DNA of 64,000 bases from Thermoproteus uzoniensis 768-20 (GCF_000193375.1 NC_015315.1:752622-816621); one strand, 5' to 3'; shown: positions 25,489 to 34,437, counted from the first letter of the stretch. Translations and numbers: made by a program. The notes: a model not told the origin generated them from the sequence alone.

Positions 25489-25495
25489 AACCTCT
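25417..25495. repeat. Inverted repeat arm A2
   Basis: Partner of 20533-20611: identical over 79 bases when reverse-complemented, including the stop codon and the first bases of the 3' flank. Confidence 0.8.
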
Positions 25496-25501
25496 TCTTT
25501 T

Positions 25502-25912
25502 TTATTCCCTTATTCTTATCAGGAAGGCGGCGAGGTCTAGGACGTCCCTAACGCTGAGGATGCCCACCAGCTTCCCCTCCTTGTCCACCACGGGGAGGTG
25601 CCTGACGTTCAGCTCTCTCATCTTCTCCACAGCGTCGAGTAGCGGGGCGTCCTCCGCTATCGTGACGGGGTTCTCGGTCATCACCATCCAGATCGGCGTA
25701 TCGGCCGAAAGCCCCTTGGCGCATACGTAGACGAGATCCCTCTCCGTGACTATGCCCACGGGCCTCCCCGCCTCGTCCACCACGACGACGCTGCCTATCT
25801 TCTTCTCGTACATGGAGTTGGCCACCTCCTTAACCGGCGTGTTCTTGCCGGCAGTGACGACCTCCCTAACCATTACGTCCGAGACCCGGAGCGGCACGGC
25901 CCTCCTGGGCAT
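25502..25912 (-). CDS. CBS-domain pair protein
   Basis: A 136-residue protein made of two CBS domains (about residues 10-62 and 75-130), seen as MVREVVTAGKNTPVKEVANS with IGSVVVVDEAGRPVGIVTERD, and VRHLPVVDKEGKLVGILSVRD. Such Bateman modules bind adenosyl nucleotides and sense energy charge. The ATG at 25912 has a minus-strand TATA AGATATAATAG about 25 bases upstream (25932-25942). It converges on binding-protein copy 2 with a 13-base gap. The target is unknown. Confidence 0.92.
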   Translation of the reverse strand: MPRRAVPLRVSDVMVREVVTAGKNTPVKEVANSMYEKKIGSVVVVDEAGRPVGIVTERDLVYVCAKGLSADTPIWMVMTENPVTIAEDAPLLDAVEKMRELNVRHLPVVDKEGKLVGILSVRDVLDLAAFLIRIRE

Positions 25913-25963
25913 AGAGGATAGGACGAACGTACTATTATATCTTATTACACCCGGCCGAGTAGC

Positions 25964-28678
25964 CTAGATAACGGGCCGGCGCCTGCGGCGCCTTACTGCG
26001 TATATTACGACGCCGGCCGGCACGCCGTAGGCCGCCGAAGTTAATAGCCAGTCCACCGACCACTTGACCTCCAGGTCGAGCGGGCCGTGGACGAACGCGA
26101 CGTAGCCGGGCTCTTTGAGGAAGACGCCGCGGAAGATCTCGGCGGGGGCCACCGCGACGGTCGCGCCTGGGGCCAGCCACGCCGTGTAGTTCATCTGCTC
26201 CGAGCCGTTCACCGCTACGGGATATTCGCTGTGTATACGGACCAGATACTGTAGCGACCAGACAGCTGTGGCGTTGACGGGCCCGCGCACAGCCAGAGAC
26301 AGCTCGGTCGAGTTGGCCGCCACCGCTCTAGTGCCGTTGCCGAAGTAGTAGATCGGCGGGATTCTGACGACGACAACGGCCGACTCGTTGAGCCACGCTG
26401 TGTATCTAGTAGCCGCGGTGCCGTTGACGTATATCGGTATCGGCGAGCTTATGGTGACTAGGTACTGCGGGATCCAGTAGACCTTCACGACGATCGGCCC
26501 GACGACAGCCACGGCCGAGGACGAGTTGAGGGAGGCGAGGCGCGAGCCGTTGCCGGTGTAGACGTAGCGCGGTATAGTCAGATTCAGCACAGCGCCGGCC
26601 GGGACCCACTGGGAGAAGTTGAGGGCGGGCGCGCCGTCGATATAGACGGGGGCCTCGCTGTAGATCTGGACTAGGTACTGCCTCTCGAACGCCACGGTCA
26701 GGTTGAGGGGCCTCTCGACGGCCAGGACCTCGGAGCCGTTGAGCGCGGCCAGCCTCGTGCCGTTCCCCAGATATACGTACCTCGGTATCTCGATGTCGAG
26801 GGAGGAGCCCGCGTCGGCCCACAGGGAGAGCTTGGCTGCGTTGATGCCGTTCACTACGATGGGCGCCGGCGAGCTTATGGAGACTAGGTACTGCTTGATA
26901 TAGGACGCCTCTATCCTCAGAGGCGACGACACGGCCAACGTGACGTTGCCCCGGTAGGCCGCCCCGTTTACGGATATCCCGGAGAAGGCCAGCCGGGTGC
27001 CGTTGCCGAGATAGAGGACCTCAGGCGCCAGGACAGCGAGCACCGACCCCTCGCCGACCCACTCCGTGAGGTTCTCGGCCTCGATCCCGTTGACGTATAT
27101 CGGCACAGGCGATTCTACGGAGACCAGATACTGCCTCTCCCACAAGACACGGACCTCGGTCGAGCCGTGGAGGGCGACCGACAACTCGGTCCCGTTGGAG
27201 GCGAGGGTCCCGTTGACAGAATAGCCGAGGAGGACGTACCTCGTCCCGTTGGGCAGATACACGTAGCGCGGCCTCGTCAAGTTGAGGACGTAGCCGGGCG
27301 CCTCGAGGGACGCGTTCGCCCCGCCGGCCAACGGGTCGTATATCGTCAGGAGCACGAAGGCCGTGCGCAGAAACGCCGGCCTCTCCAAGCCGGCCGACAC
27401 GTAGACCTCGCCGGGCCCCACTGCGGTCGCGTTGGCGCCCAGTGCGGCTTCGGCGGTATGGACGCCGAAACTCCAGACGAAGGGCACGGGCACGAGGTAG
27501 TCGCCGCGCTTGAAATACAGCGCGAGGTCCGCCGACATAGAGCGCACGTAGGTGCACTCGGAGCTCCACGGCCCAGCCACCACGAGCTCTGCATCGGCCA
27601 GCGGATTTCCCGGCGGCTTTACGACGAGCCTCGCGTAGGTCGCGGGCACCCTTATCGTGACGTTGTCGTACCAAGTTATGTGGGCCCCGTCCAGCGAGTA
27701 GCCGAAGGCGGCCCACGGAAGCCCCTCTGCAGAGAGGCCGGACTTCACCACGAGGTAGATCTGTTGCGGAGCGGGCCGAGGCGGCCGCAAGCTCGATGCC
27801 GAGTAGAAGCCTCCCGCCACGCGCCCCGAGCCGGCGATTAGGCCCGGCGAGAGGGCAGCAGAGCTCTCCGTGTCGTTCCAGACGTTGTCCCAGATCTCTA
27901 CGATCCCTTTAGAGGAGTTGTAGCTAGCTATATCCTGGAGCCAGTAGTACTGCGTCCCGCCGTCCGCGGTCCTCACCTCCATCTCCACGTTGAGCTGTAC
28001 GCTGAACCACCTGCTCCCCGGCTCCGCCGACAGCGTGGGGCAGTAGCCCGGCTCCTCGGTATCTGCGCCATATACGGCGACTCTGCCCACGAACATGTCC
28101 GTGGAGTAGCTGTACGCGACGAGCCTCCCGCCGGCGAGGCCTATGCCGTAGTCGGCCGCACCCACGGCGACGGCGGGCCCCTCGGGCTTCGGCGAGGCCG
28201 ATACGGCGAGGAAGACTAGGGCCGGCTCGTCGGTCGAGTTGTTGTAGGCCACGACGTAGTAGACGCGCCCAGCTGGCAACTCCTCGGAGAGGTAGACCTC
28301 GCCGCCGTAGGCCTCGGCCAGATACCGCGCGGAGCCCCCCTCGCTGAAGGCGAGGTACTGCTCTCTATCCATTATATAGATTAGGACCGGCGAACTCGAC
28401 CACGCATAGACCTCCACATAGGAGGCGGGCGGCCCGGTCAAGTTCAGCGTCACCGGGAGGAAGTAGCCAGGCTTGAGGAGAGAGAAGTACGCGTAGCTGT
28501 AGTTGGCGCCGAAACCCGCCGAGGTCTCGACGAGGGACAAATTTAGGGGGTTGAGGTAGGTGAACATGGAGGGCTCCGGCTGGACTACGTTGAGGCCCAG
28601 CACCGAGTAGCCGGCGACAAAGCCGGCGGCCAGCAGAACGAGGAGTAGAGCCGGCTCCGCGCCACGCGGCTCGCGCAT
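25964..28678 (-). CDS. Thermopsin-like surface protein with five C-terminal repeats
   Basis: A 904-residue cell-surface protein. Signal segment ALLLVLLAAGFVAGYSVLG; an N-terminal beta domain (VLIYIMDREQYLAFSEGG); then a region resembling the thermopsin acid-protease family A5 (about residues 190-440: VEMEVRTADGGTQYYWLQDI, VEIWDNVWNDT, FGYSLDGAHITWYDNV). From about residue 511 come five repeats of roughly 66-82 residues, each of the form QYLV-I-S-P-IYVNG ... W ... P-YVYLGNGTRLA, similar to InlB B-type repeats. A C-terminal helix and RRRRRR tail anchor it. Many N-glycosylation sites. The ATG at 28678 (MREPRGAEP) is preferred over an upstream ATG. The active protease state is inferred only. Confidence 0.75.
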   Translation of the reverse strand: MREPRGAEPALLLVLLAAGFVAGYSVLGLNVVQPEPSMFTYLNPLNLSLVETSAGFGANYSYAYFSLLKPGYFLPVTLNLTGPPASYVEVYAWSSSPVLIYIMDREQYLAFSEGGSARYLAEAYGGEVYLSEELPAGRVYYVVAYNNSTDEPALVFLAVSASPKPEGPAVAVGAADYGIGLAGGRLVAYSYSTDMFVGRVAVYGADTEEPGYCPTLSAEPGSRWFSVQLNVEMEVRTADGGTQYYWLQDIASYNSSKGIVEIWDNVWNDTESSAALSPGLIAGSGRVAGGFYSASSLRPPRPAPQQIYLVVKSGLSAEGLPWAAFGYSLDGAHITWYDNVTIRVPATYARLVVKPPGNPLADAELVVAGPWSSECTYVRSMSADLALYFKRGDYLVPVPFVWSFGVHTAEAALGANATAVGPGEVYVSAGLERPAFLRTAFVLLTIYDPLAGGANASLEAPGYVLNLTRPRYVYLPNGTRYVLLGYSVNGTLASNGTELSVALHGSTEVRVLWERQYLVSVESPVPIYVNGIEAENLTEWVGEGSVLAVLAPEVLYLGNGTRLAFSGISVNGAAYRGNVTLAVSSPLRIEASYIKQYLVSISSPAPIVVNGINAAKLSLWADAGSSLDIEIPRYVYLGNGTRLAALNGSEVLAVERPLNLTVAFERQYLVQIYSEAPVYIDGAPALNFSQWVPAGAVLNLTIPRYVYTGNGSRLASLNSSSAVAVVGPIVVKVYWIPQYLVTISSPIPIYVNGTAATRYTAWLNESAVVVVRIPPIYYFGNGTRAVAANSTELSLAVRGPVNATAVWSLQYLVRIHSEYPVAVNGSEQMNYTAWLAPGATVAVAPAEIFRGVFLKEPGYVAFVHGPLDLEVKWSVDWLLTSAAYGVPAGVVIYAVRRRRRRPVI

Positions 28679-28698
28679 GTCGCATCTCGGCGGGCCAA

Positions 28699-28709
28699 TT
28701 TTTAAATTT
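28699..28709 (+). promoter_or_regulatory. TATA box of the aminotransferase gene
   Basis: TTTTTAAATTT. Its centre is only 6 bases before the ATG at 28710 but 24 bases before an in-frame GTG at 28728, which therefore may be the true start. Confidence 0.55.
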
Positions 28710-29696
28710 ATGTTGGGCTTGGCGGCGGTGGTCGAGACCTTCAAATGGCTCAGGGAGCGCCAGGCGCGTTGGGATCTCGCGAACAGCGGGGTCTGGCCCC
28801 TGGACTATAGGGAGTATCTGGCCGAGCCGGGGGCCGACCTCGCCGGGCTGGTGTCGGAGCTCTACGGGGTCGACAGGCGGTCGGTCGCGCTTACGTCGGG
28901 GGCCCAGGAGGGCAATTTCCTGGCCCTCTGGGTCCTCAGGAAGAGGGCCGAGAAGGTCGTGGTCTTCCCGCCCGAGTACGAGCCCCTCGCCCTCCTGCCG
29001 GAGGAGTTCGGCCTGCGGAGAGTCGAGGGCTCCGGCGACCCCTTCAGCTACGTGGAGAGGGGCGCGGTCCTCCTATTCTCCAACCCCAACAACCCCACGG
29101 GCAGATACCTCGCCCCGCGCGCCTTGTCGGAGCTGGCCGACGAGGCCAGGAGGAAGGGCGCCTACGTGGTCGCCGATATAATATTCATAGACTTCGTCGA
29201 CGGGAGGCCGAGGGGCTTCCCCGCCGAGAACGCCGTGTTCAACTACAGCACCGACAAGTTCTTCACGAGCTCGGTGAGGGTCGGCTGGAGCTTCGGCGAT
29301 AGGGCAATCGTCGAGGCCATGTCTGAGGCCAAGGATCTCTTCAACCCAGGCCCCAAGGAGCTGGAGGCGAGGGCCGGCTACGGCTTCTTGTCGAGGAGGG
29401 AGGAGGTCAGGGCGAGAAACGCCGCCTGGATCTCCGCCAACTGGGCCGCGCTCAAGAAGGCGCTGGGCGGGGCTGCCGTCGACTACGCGGAGCACATGCC
29501 GGTGGCCTTCCTGCATCTGCAGTGCGACGGCGTGGAGGCCGCCGAGAGGCTTCTGGCCAGAGGCGTCTCGACAGTCCCAGGCCGCTTTTTCGGCGTCGAC
29601 AAGGCGTTGAGGGTCGGGCTAGCCAGAGTGAGGCCTGAGGAATTCGCCGAGCCCCTCTCGGCGCTGTCGGAAGGGCTGGCCGACTGCCTAGGATAG
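28710..29696 (+). CDS. PLP-dependent aminotransferase, class I/II
   Basis: A roughly 325-residue fold-type I aminotransferase. Visible marks: LTSGAQEGNFLAL (cofactor phosphate side), SNPNNPTGRYL, VADIIFIDFVDG (Asp and aromatic residues over PLP), STDKFFTSSVRVGW (the Lys forms the Schiff base) and LRVGLARV (substrate-carboxylate Arg). Shorter than the usual 370-400 residues, mainly at the N-terminus. The amino donor is not evident; the gene is alone and diverges from the thermopsin-like gene. The start is ATG 28710, or GTG 28728 by promoter spacing. Confidence 0.85.
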   Translation: MLGLAAVVETFKWLRERQARWDLANSGVWPLDYREYLAEPGADLAGLVSELYGVDRRSVALTSGAQEGNFLALWVLRKRAEKVVVFPPEYEPLALLPEEFGLRRVEGSGDPFSYVERGAVLLFSNPNNPTGRYLAPRALSELADEARRKGAYVVADIIFIDFVDGRPRGFPAENAVFNYSTDKFFTSSVRVGWSFGDRAIVEAMSEAKDLFNPGPKELEARAGYGFLSRREEVRARNAAWISANWAALKKALGGAAVDYAEHMPVAFLHLQCDGVEAAERLLARGVSTVPGRFFGVDKALRVGLARVRPEEFAEPLSALSEGLADCLG

Positions 29697-29701
29697 GCAT
29701 C

Positions 29702-29745
29702 GGGGGCGGATTCCCTCCCCTGCCTGGGGGGACATATCCGCCCCC
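29702..29745. other. Strong GC-rich stem-loop
   Basis: GGGGGCGGAT (29702-29711) and ATCCGCCCCC (29736-29745) are perfect 10-base inverted repeats; the 24-base loop contains a further CCCC-TGCCT-GGGG pairing. It starts 5 bases after the aminotransferase stop codon and before the DUF3800 promoter. It may be a 3' mRNA structure or a terminator element, although archaeal termination rarely needs such hairpins. Confidence 0.6.
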
Positions 29746-29788
29746 CACCGTACCTTCTTTATTCCTAGATTTAAAAATTTTCGTGATA

Positions 29789-30250
29789 ATGTTCGTCGAC
29801 GAGAGCGGGGCCAAGTCGCCGTGCAACTGCGTGGCGCTCGGCGCCGTGGCCTTCGAGGCGCGGTACGGGACCACCTACATGGAGCTGGGCCTACACTTGG
29901 TGGAGCGGATAAAACGCATGGCGAGGGCGGGCGGAGAGCTTAAGTGGTCCGACGTGAGGAGGAGGGCCGACGTCGGTGCCGTCTTGAGGCTCATATCGGA
30001 AGCCGCCGAGGTGAGGCACGCGGTCTTCCACTACAGGTCGGCGGAGGACGTGGAGAGGGCCCTCGCGGGCCTCGTTAAAGGCGCCGTCTTGGTGGTGGCC
30101 GACAACCAGCTACTCGCCGGGCGTCCCCGCCTAGGCGTCAGGCTTATAGAGAGGGGCTCGCGCAAGGTGCCGGGGCTCCAGCTCGCCGACGTGGTCGCCG
30201 GGTTCGCCAGATGGAGCTCGTGCGGTCAGCGGCGCGGCCTCCGCAGATAG
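29789..30250 (+). CDS. DUF3800 family protein
   Basis: A 153-residue protein whose FVDESG start and C-terminal GLQLADVVAGFARW box match DUF3800, a family with an RNase H-like fold and conserved acidic residues, often near mobile elements or defence genes. Further acid residues are in VVADNQ. The ATG at 29789 or an in-frame GTG at 29783 may start translation; TATA TTTAAAAATTT is at 29770-29780. The last 25 bases overlap the convergent surface-protein gene. No mobile element is visible nearby. Confidence 0.75.
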   Translation: MFVDESGAKSPCNCVALGAVAFEARYGTTYMELGLHLVERIKRMARAGGELKWSDVRRRADVGAVLRLISEAAEVRHAVFHYRSAEDVERALAGLVKGAVLVVADNQLLAGRPRLGVRLIERGSRKVPGLQLADVVAGFARWSSCGQRRGLRR

Positions 30251-32046
30251 AGCCAGTAGACGGCCGCCGCGGCGGCGACGGCAACTGCGGCCGCGATCGA
30301 CGCGAGCGGCGTTAGGTCTAGGACCCAGACTGCCTCGGCGCGGACGGGGCCGGACACGGCGAATTGAGTGGAGATCGCCCCGCTGACGTTCCAGCCCACG
30401 AACACGTAGCGGAGCGGGAATGGCGCCCACACCGCCGTTGGCTCCACCGACGGGGACAAGACGGAGCCGACACGCGCCCAGCTGGGCGCGTTGACGACCA
30501 CGCCGTATTTCGTGTAGAGCACGACGGAGCACTCTTCGACGAAATTCGCCGAGGCGTAGACGGGGCCCGACACGCGCACGGTGGCGTTAGGGGACGTCGC
30601 GTTGATGCCGGACCAGCCCGCGAAGACATATCTGCAGCCGGGAGGCGCCTGGGGCGGGGCCGCCCTTATGGAGACGTAGGACCCGGCAGGGTAGTAGCCG
30701 TTGCCGCCCTCCACAAACGCCGGCGGCTCCGCTGCGACGTAGTAGTACCTCACCACGACGTAGGAAGGCCTCTGCGGCCACACGACAGTCCTCTCGCTGG
30801 TCAAGACGTAGACCGCGGTCGAGTTGCCGAGGGTCCCGTTCACCAGCGGGACGACCTCGTAGACAGCCGAGGCGTTTACGGGCCCCAGCACGGTCAAGGA
30901 CCTCACGAGCCTCCCGCCCACCTCCCACCCCAGGGGAGCCAGCTCCACGTAGCCGAGCTCCAGAGGCGGAGGAGGCGGGATCGCAGAGCCGGCGGACATC
31001 CAGCCGGAGAAAGGCGCGGGCGAGGCGAGGGAGACGTAGTACTGCCTCACGTACGTCGCCAGGACGGTCTGGCCGACGGTGTAGTTCGCCGAGAGGACGC
31101 ACCTGGTGCCGTTGGGGAACTGGACCGCTGAGGGGGGAGCTATGGGGGAGCCGGCGGGGATCAAGCGGGACCAATTGCCGCAGTTCGAGACCACGGTGTA
31201 GTTGACTAGGACGAGGGGCCGCGCCCCCGTAGGGGTCTCGTAGACTATGTTGAGCCCGGCCGAGGACACCGACAGCACGGGCGCCCCCACGTCTGTCGCG
31301 TAGACGAGCCTCCCGCCCACGTAGACCTCAAGCAATCCGGTCGACGTGCCGTATATGGTGTAGGGCCCGTCCACGGCGACGGCCGTCCCCTTATCGCCCT
31401 TGGCGAGGGCCAGACGGCAGCCGGGCCCCACCGCGAAGGAATACGCCAGGCCTACCCTCGCCGGCCTCGACCCTATCAACGTAGGCGTCCCCCCGTCGAC
31501 CCTATAGAAGTACTGGGTCCCGCCCCTCACGACGGAGGCCACGACGCAGTCGACGCTGGCCGCTAGGCCGGCCGGATAGCCCCCTACGGCGATGGTCGAC
31601 GCGCCGGAGGGCCCAGCCGCCACGACGTCGCCGTCCATGTCGAGGATGTAGCCGACTCCGTTCAGGAAGGCGGCGGAGTAGGGAGGGGCAACCAGCTTGA
31701 AGGAGTAGGAGCCCGAGGGCGATATGTAGACCCCCGACGTCTGGTTCGCCGCGACGACGGCCCTACAGTCGGCGGCCAGCACCGTGGGCGTGAAGTTGAG
31801 CGGGTAGAACGCCTTCAGCGCCCCTCTGAAGCTCAAGATAGAGATCCCTCCGCCCGTGTAGAAGGCGATGCAGGTAGGCCCGACATAGGCTGGGGCCCCG
31901 CCGGCGTAGAGGAACTTTCCGTCTATGGAATATACCGAGAAGCCTGAGGGGCCCAACACGGCGTAGCCCGAGCCGTCGGTGAAGACCACCACCTCCGCCG
32001 ATGCGGCTACCGCCAGGGCGAGTAGCAGAAGGGCCGCTATCCTCAT
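30226..32046 (-). CDS. Secreted propeller/InlB-repeat surface protein of the first filament operon
   Basis: A 606-residue exported protein: signal peptide IAALLLLALAVAASA, a beta-rich N-terminal half reading as propeller blades (GSGYAVLGPSGFSVYSIDG, GVGYILDMDGDVVAAGPSG), and a C-terminal half with InlB B-like repeats (CRYVFAGWSGINATSPNATV, LRYVFVGWNVSGAISTQFAV). It ends in a membrane helix and LRRPRR tail. ATG 32046 overlaps the PA14 protein stop (ATGA), so it is the last gene of a three-gene operon with two pilin-like proteins. It shares the repeat type with the thermopsin-like protein nearby. Probably an adhesin or assembly partner (inference). Confidence 0.75.
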   Translation of the reverse strand: MRIAALLLLALAVAASAEVVVFTDGSGYAVLGPSGFSVYSIDGKFLYAGGAPAYVGPTCIAFYTGGGISILSFRGALKAFYPLNFTPTVLAADCRAVVAANQTSGVYISPSGSYSFKLVAPPYSAAFLNGVGYILDMDGDVVAAGPSGASTIAVGGYPAGLAASVDCVVASVVRGGTQYFYRVDGGTPTLIGSRPARVGLAYSFAVGPGCRLALAKGDKGTAVAVDGPYTIYGTSTGLLEVYVGGRLVYATDVGAPVLSVSSAGLNIVYETPTGARPLVLVNYTVVSNCGNWSRLIPAGSPIAPPSAVQFPNGTRCVLSANYTVGQTVLATYVRQYYVSLASPAPFSGWMSAGSAIPPPPPLELGYVELAPLGWEVGGRLVRSLTVLGPVNASAVYEVVPLVNGTLGNSTAVYVLTSERTVVWPQRPSYVVVRYYYVAAEPPAFVEGGNGYYPAGSYVSIRAAPPQAPPGCRYVFAGWSGINATSPNATVRVSGPVYASANFVEECSVVLYTKYGVVVNAPSWARVGSVLSPSVEPTAVWAPFPLRYVFVGWNVSGAISTQFAVSGPVRAEAVWVLDLTPLASIAAAVAVAAAAAVYWLYLRRPRR

Positions 32047-33941
32047 GGCGACGGGACGCCTGCCCCGTCCTTGGAACCCGGCGAGTACTTGTTGACAATC
32101 CAGTACGGCGGCTGGTTCTGTTGCGAGTTCCACGGCACGAAAGTCCACGCCGTGTTGCAAGTCCCCGCGCCGCTACCGTAAATGCCGGCGCCCCAGTTGA
32201 AGTTGCTACAGTACCAAGCCCCGTCTATGGTCGGCATATACGCCACATTTTTGTCCTTAGGCCCTACGACGAACATCAAGACGGACTCCACGTACCCCTC
32301 GAAGTACTGCACCTCCACGTCTATCTTGTTGGAGCTACACCTAACCTTACCGGAATCGAAACGCGGCGACGTGGGATTCCAGTAGTCGATCGCCAAGTTG
32401 CCACAGACGTATACCCGCACCCCATCGTCGTGCCACACGCCGACTCTGAACTCGTTCCACGGCACGTAGAGCGTGCCGGTGTAGTCCAGCGACCAGTCGT
32501 CCCATCGGGAGGCCGTGGGGTTGAGCAAGGCGGCGGCCCACTGAGGCGCGCTGTCTAGGTAGTCCCCTATGGTGAAGTAGGGTGACTGGGCCGAGAGAGG
32601 CGGCTGTCTGTAAGTCAGCCAGAAGTATATGCTCCCGACGGACCAAGTGCCAGCGTACGTGTTGAGGTTCGTGCCCTGGTAGACCTTGACGGGTATGCCC
32701 CAGTCCGTCCACTGGGGTATCTCGAAGGCGATGGGGTACGAATAGGAGCCGCACGATAGATAGAGGGAGGCGGTGGAGCCGGGCGCCGCGTTGGGGGACG
32801 CCCTCACGTCGACGTATATGGTGTAGGTCCCCGGCTGGAGTTGCACCGCTTGGCCGCTCCCGTTCACGTAGAGCGTGCCGGCGGACGTATATACCTTCAA
32901 CGATGAGAGGAAGGCCGGCATGGGGCCCGATATTTGGACGGCCGCAGGCGCCTGTGAGACGATCAGCGACCCTATCTCTACGTGGCTGAGCTGTACGTAG
33001 TAGAAGCCCGAGCCGCCGGTGGCGTACGCCGGCACGAGAAGGCCCGGCCTTACGGCCACGACGTAGCCGCCAGGTCCGCCGCCCCACGCCCCGATCCACC
33101 CGTTCATCTGGTTGAAGCCGCTCAGCTGGGACCCGTTGACTGGGGTGAAGGAGCAGACGCCCGACGGAGGAGGCGATGTCGAGGCGGCGAGCGAGGAGGA
33201 GTTGACCAGCTCGACCACCACCGCCGCGGCCCCGCTCCAGCTGTAGGCGCCGTAGCTCTGGACCACGACGGCCTTGATGGTGGTCCCATTGAAGGCGCCC
33301 ACAGCCCTACAGCTCGCGACGCCTAGGTATATAGGCCTCTGCTCTCCAGGACTCAGCGCGGTGGGCCCTACGGAAAACGTCGAGGGGTTGCAGACGACCT
33401 TCGAGGAGTCGTAGAGGAGCGCCACGTTGTAGGTTGCGGGGAGCCAGCCGGTGGAGTTGTTGTAGACGTTGAGGTACAGCTGGATCGCCACGCCGTCCCC
33501 GACCTTGGAGACGTAGGCAACAGTCCCGTTGGCGGCTACCCAAGCCACAGAGGGGCCCACGTATACGTAGAGATACGCCAGTTGCCCGTTCTGCCTAACC
33601 CCTATATATTTATAGAGGCCGGGGCCCGGCGGACAAGAGATCTCGAAAGCGCCTGCAAGCGACGGATAAACCCGCGAGCTGGTCAGCGCTTGGCCTGTGG
33701 GGGCGGCCACCTCCAGGTAGTATGCAAACGGCGACCCGGATCCCGCGGCGGAGAAGACGCAAGTGCCGTTGTAGATCAGAGCGCCTTGCTGGTCGGGCGG
33801 GAGCGCGGCGGATCTCACCTCCTGCACGGCCTGGGTCGTCGTCTGCCGCAACAGCTGGTAGTAGTAGATGGCGGTCGCCACGAATATGGCGAAGACGACG
33901 ATGAATATAGCGAACGCCGCGACGGTGGATAGGCCTCTCAT
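32043..33941 (-). CDS. Large pilin-like protein with PA14-type domain
   Basis: A 632-residue protein with a pilin-like start (MRGLSTVAAFAIFIVVFAIF, hydrophobic to about residue 28, then polar helix). Long beta-rich region with Ser/Pro linker, and a C-terminal PA14-like domain at about residues 412-565: SLDYTGTLYVPWNEFRVGVW then HDDGVRVYVCGNLAIDYW (504-521), the DDG-containing core that binds Ca and sugars in PA14 adhesins. The ATG at 33941 overlaps the small pilin-like gene (ATGA). I infer a filament-tip adhesin. Many cysteines in the last 120 residues suggest disulfides. Confidence 0.78.
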   Translation of the reverse strand: MRGLSTVAAFAIFIVVFAIFVATAIYYYQLLRQTTTQAVQEVRSAALPPDQQGALIYNGTCVFSAAGSGSPFAYYLEVAAPTGQALTSSRVYPSLAGAFEISCPPGPGLYKYIGVRQNGQLAYLYVYVGPSVAWVAANGTVAYVSKVGDGVAIQLYLNVYNNSTGWLPATYNVALLYDSSKVVCNPSTFSVGPTALSPGEQRPIYLGVASCRAVGAFNGTTIKAVVVQSYGAYSWSGAAAVVVELVNSSSLAASTSPPPSGVCSFTPVNGSQLSGFNQMNGWIGAWGGGPGGYVVAVRPGLLVPAYATGGSGFYYVQLSHVEIGSLIVSQAPAAVQISGPMPAFLSSLKVYTSAGTLYVNGSGQAVQLQPGTYTIYVDVRASPNAAPGSTASLYLSCGSYSYPIAFEIPQWTDWGIPVKVYQGTNLNTYAGTWSVGSIYFWLTYRQPPLSAQSPYFTIGDYLDSAPQWAAALLNPTASRWDDWSLDYTGTLYVPWNEFRVGVWHDDGVRVYVCGNLAIDYWNPTSPRFDSGKVRCSSNKIDVEVQYFEGYVESVLMFVVGPKDKNVAYMPTIDGAWYCSNFNWGAGIYGSGAGTCNTAWTFVPWNSQQNQPPYWIVNKYSPGSKDGAGVPSP

Positions 33942-34336
33942 TGCCCCCACCAGTCCACTGTCTGGCCGTTGTTCGTCGCGAGCCTGTAGCCGGGGTAGCC
34001 GTAGGGCAATGTGGTGTTTATCGCGGCCAAGGCGCCGGGCGCCACAGACGCCGAGATCTGAGCGGCGGCGGACACCCCGCCGGAGAGGTCCAGCGCGTAG
34101 GCGGCCGTGAAGGCGCATGACGTCTGGCCGAAGTTGTAGACCCAGATCGAGGCGGCCCCGCTGGAGTTGAAGACGGCCACTATCCTCACCTGACAGTACC
34201 TGCTCGCCTGCGCGAGGGCCAACTCGCCTTGCTGTTGTGTATATATGTTGTAGAAGACTGCCACTAAAAAGGCCAAGAGGGCTACTGTGATGGCCAGCAG
34301 AAGGGCCGACGCGACTATCTCAGAGACGCCGCCCAT
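33938..34336 (-). CDS. Small pilin-like protein, first gene of the minus filament operon
   Basis: A 132-residue archaeal pilin-like protein: MGGVSEIVASALLLAITVAL, a class III prepilin-type N-terminus with the hydrophobic helix directly after the short leader, then a beta-rich C-terminal domain with two Cys (YCQV, TSCAF) and N-glycosylation sites. ATG at 34336; TATA on the minus strand at 34352-34367. It is coupled by ATGA overlap to the PA14 protein and is probably a minor pilin that joins the PA14 protein to the filament (inference). Confidence 0.78.
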   Translation of the reverse strand: MGGVSEIVASALLLAITVALLAFLVAVFYNIYTQQQGELALAQASRYCQVRIVAVFNSSGAASIWVYNFGQTSCAFTAAYALDLSGGVSAAAQISASVAPGALAAINTTLPYGYPGYRLATNNGQTVDWWGQ

Positions 34337-34351
34337 GAAGATATCGCGGAC

Positions 34352-34418
34352 CCAATATTTAAAATTTAGTGACAGATAGACGAGAGAAGAGCCGGAGTTG
34401 AGCGATAGGTATATATAC
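34352..34418. promoter_or_regulatory. Divergent promoters of the first type IV filament locus
   Basis: CCAATATTTAAAATTT (34352-34367, read on minus) lies about 25 bases from the ATG at 34336; GGTATATATAC (34408-34418, plus) lies about 24 bases from the ATG at 34438. Minor-pilin and major-pilin operons are thus driven from one 101-base spacer. Confidence 0.65.
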
Positions 34419-34437
34419 AGCTAATATCCTCCGCCTT

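Noticed and set aside
20533-25495. Composite transposon with inverted arms
   Set aside because: The inverted arms are parts of receptor genes with diverged DNA between identical tracts, and no transposase is present; gene duplication with conversion explains it.
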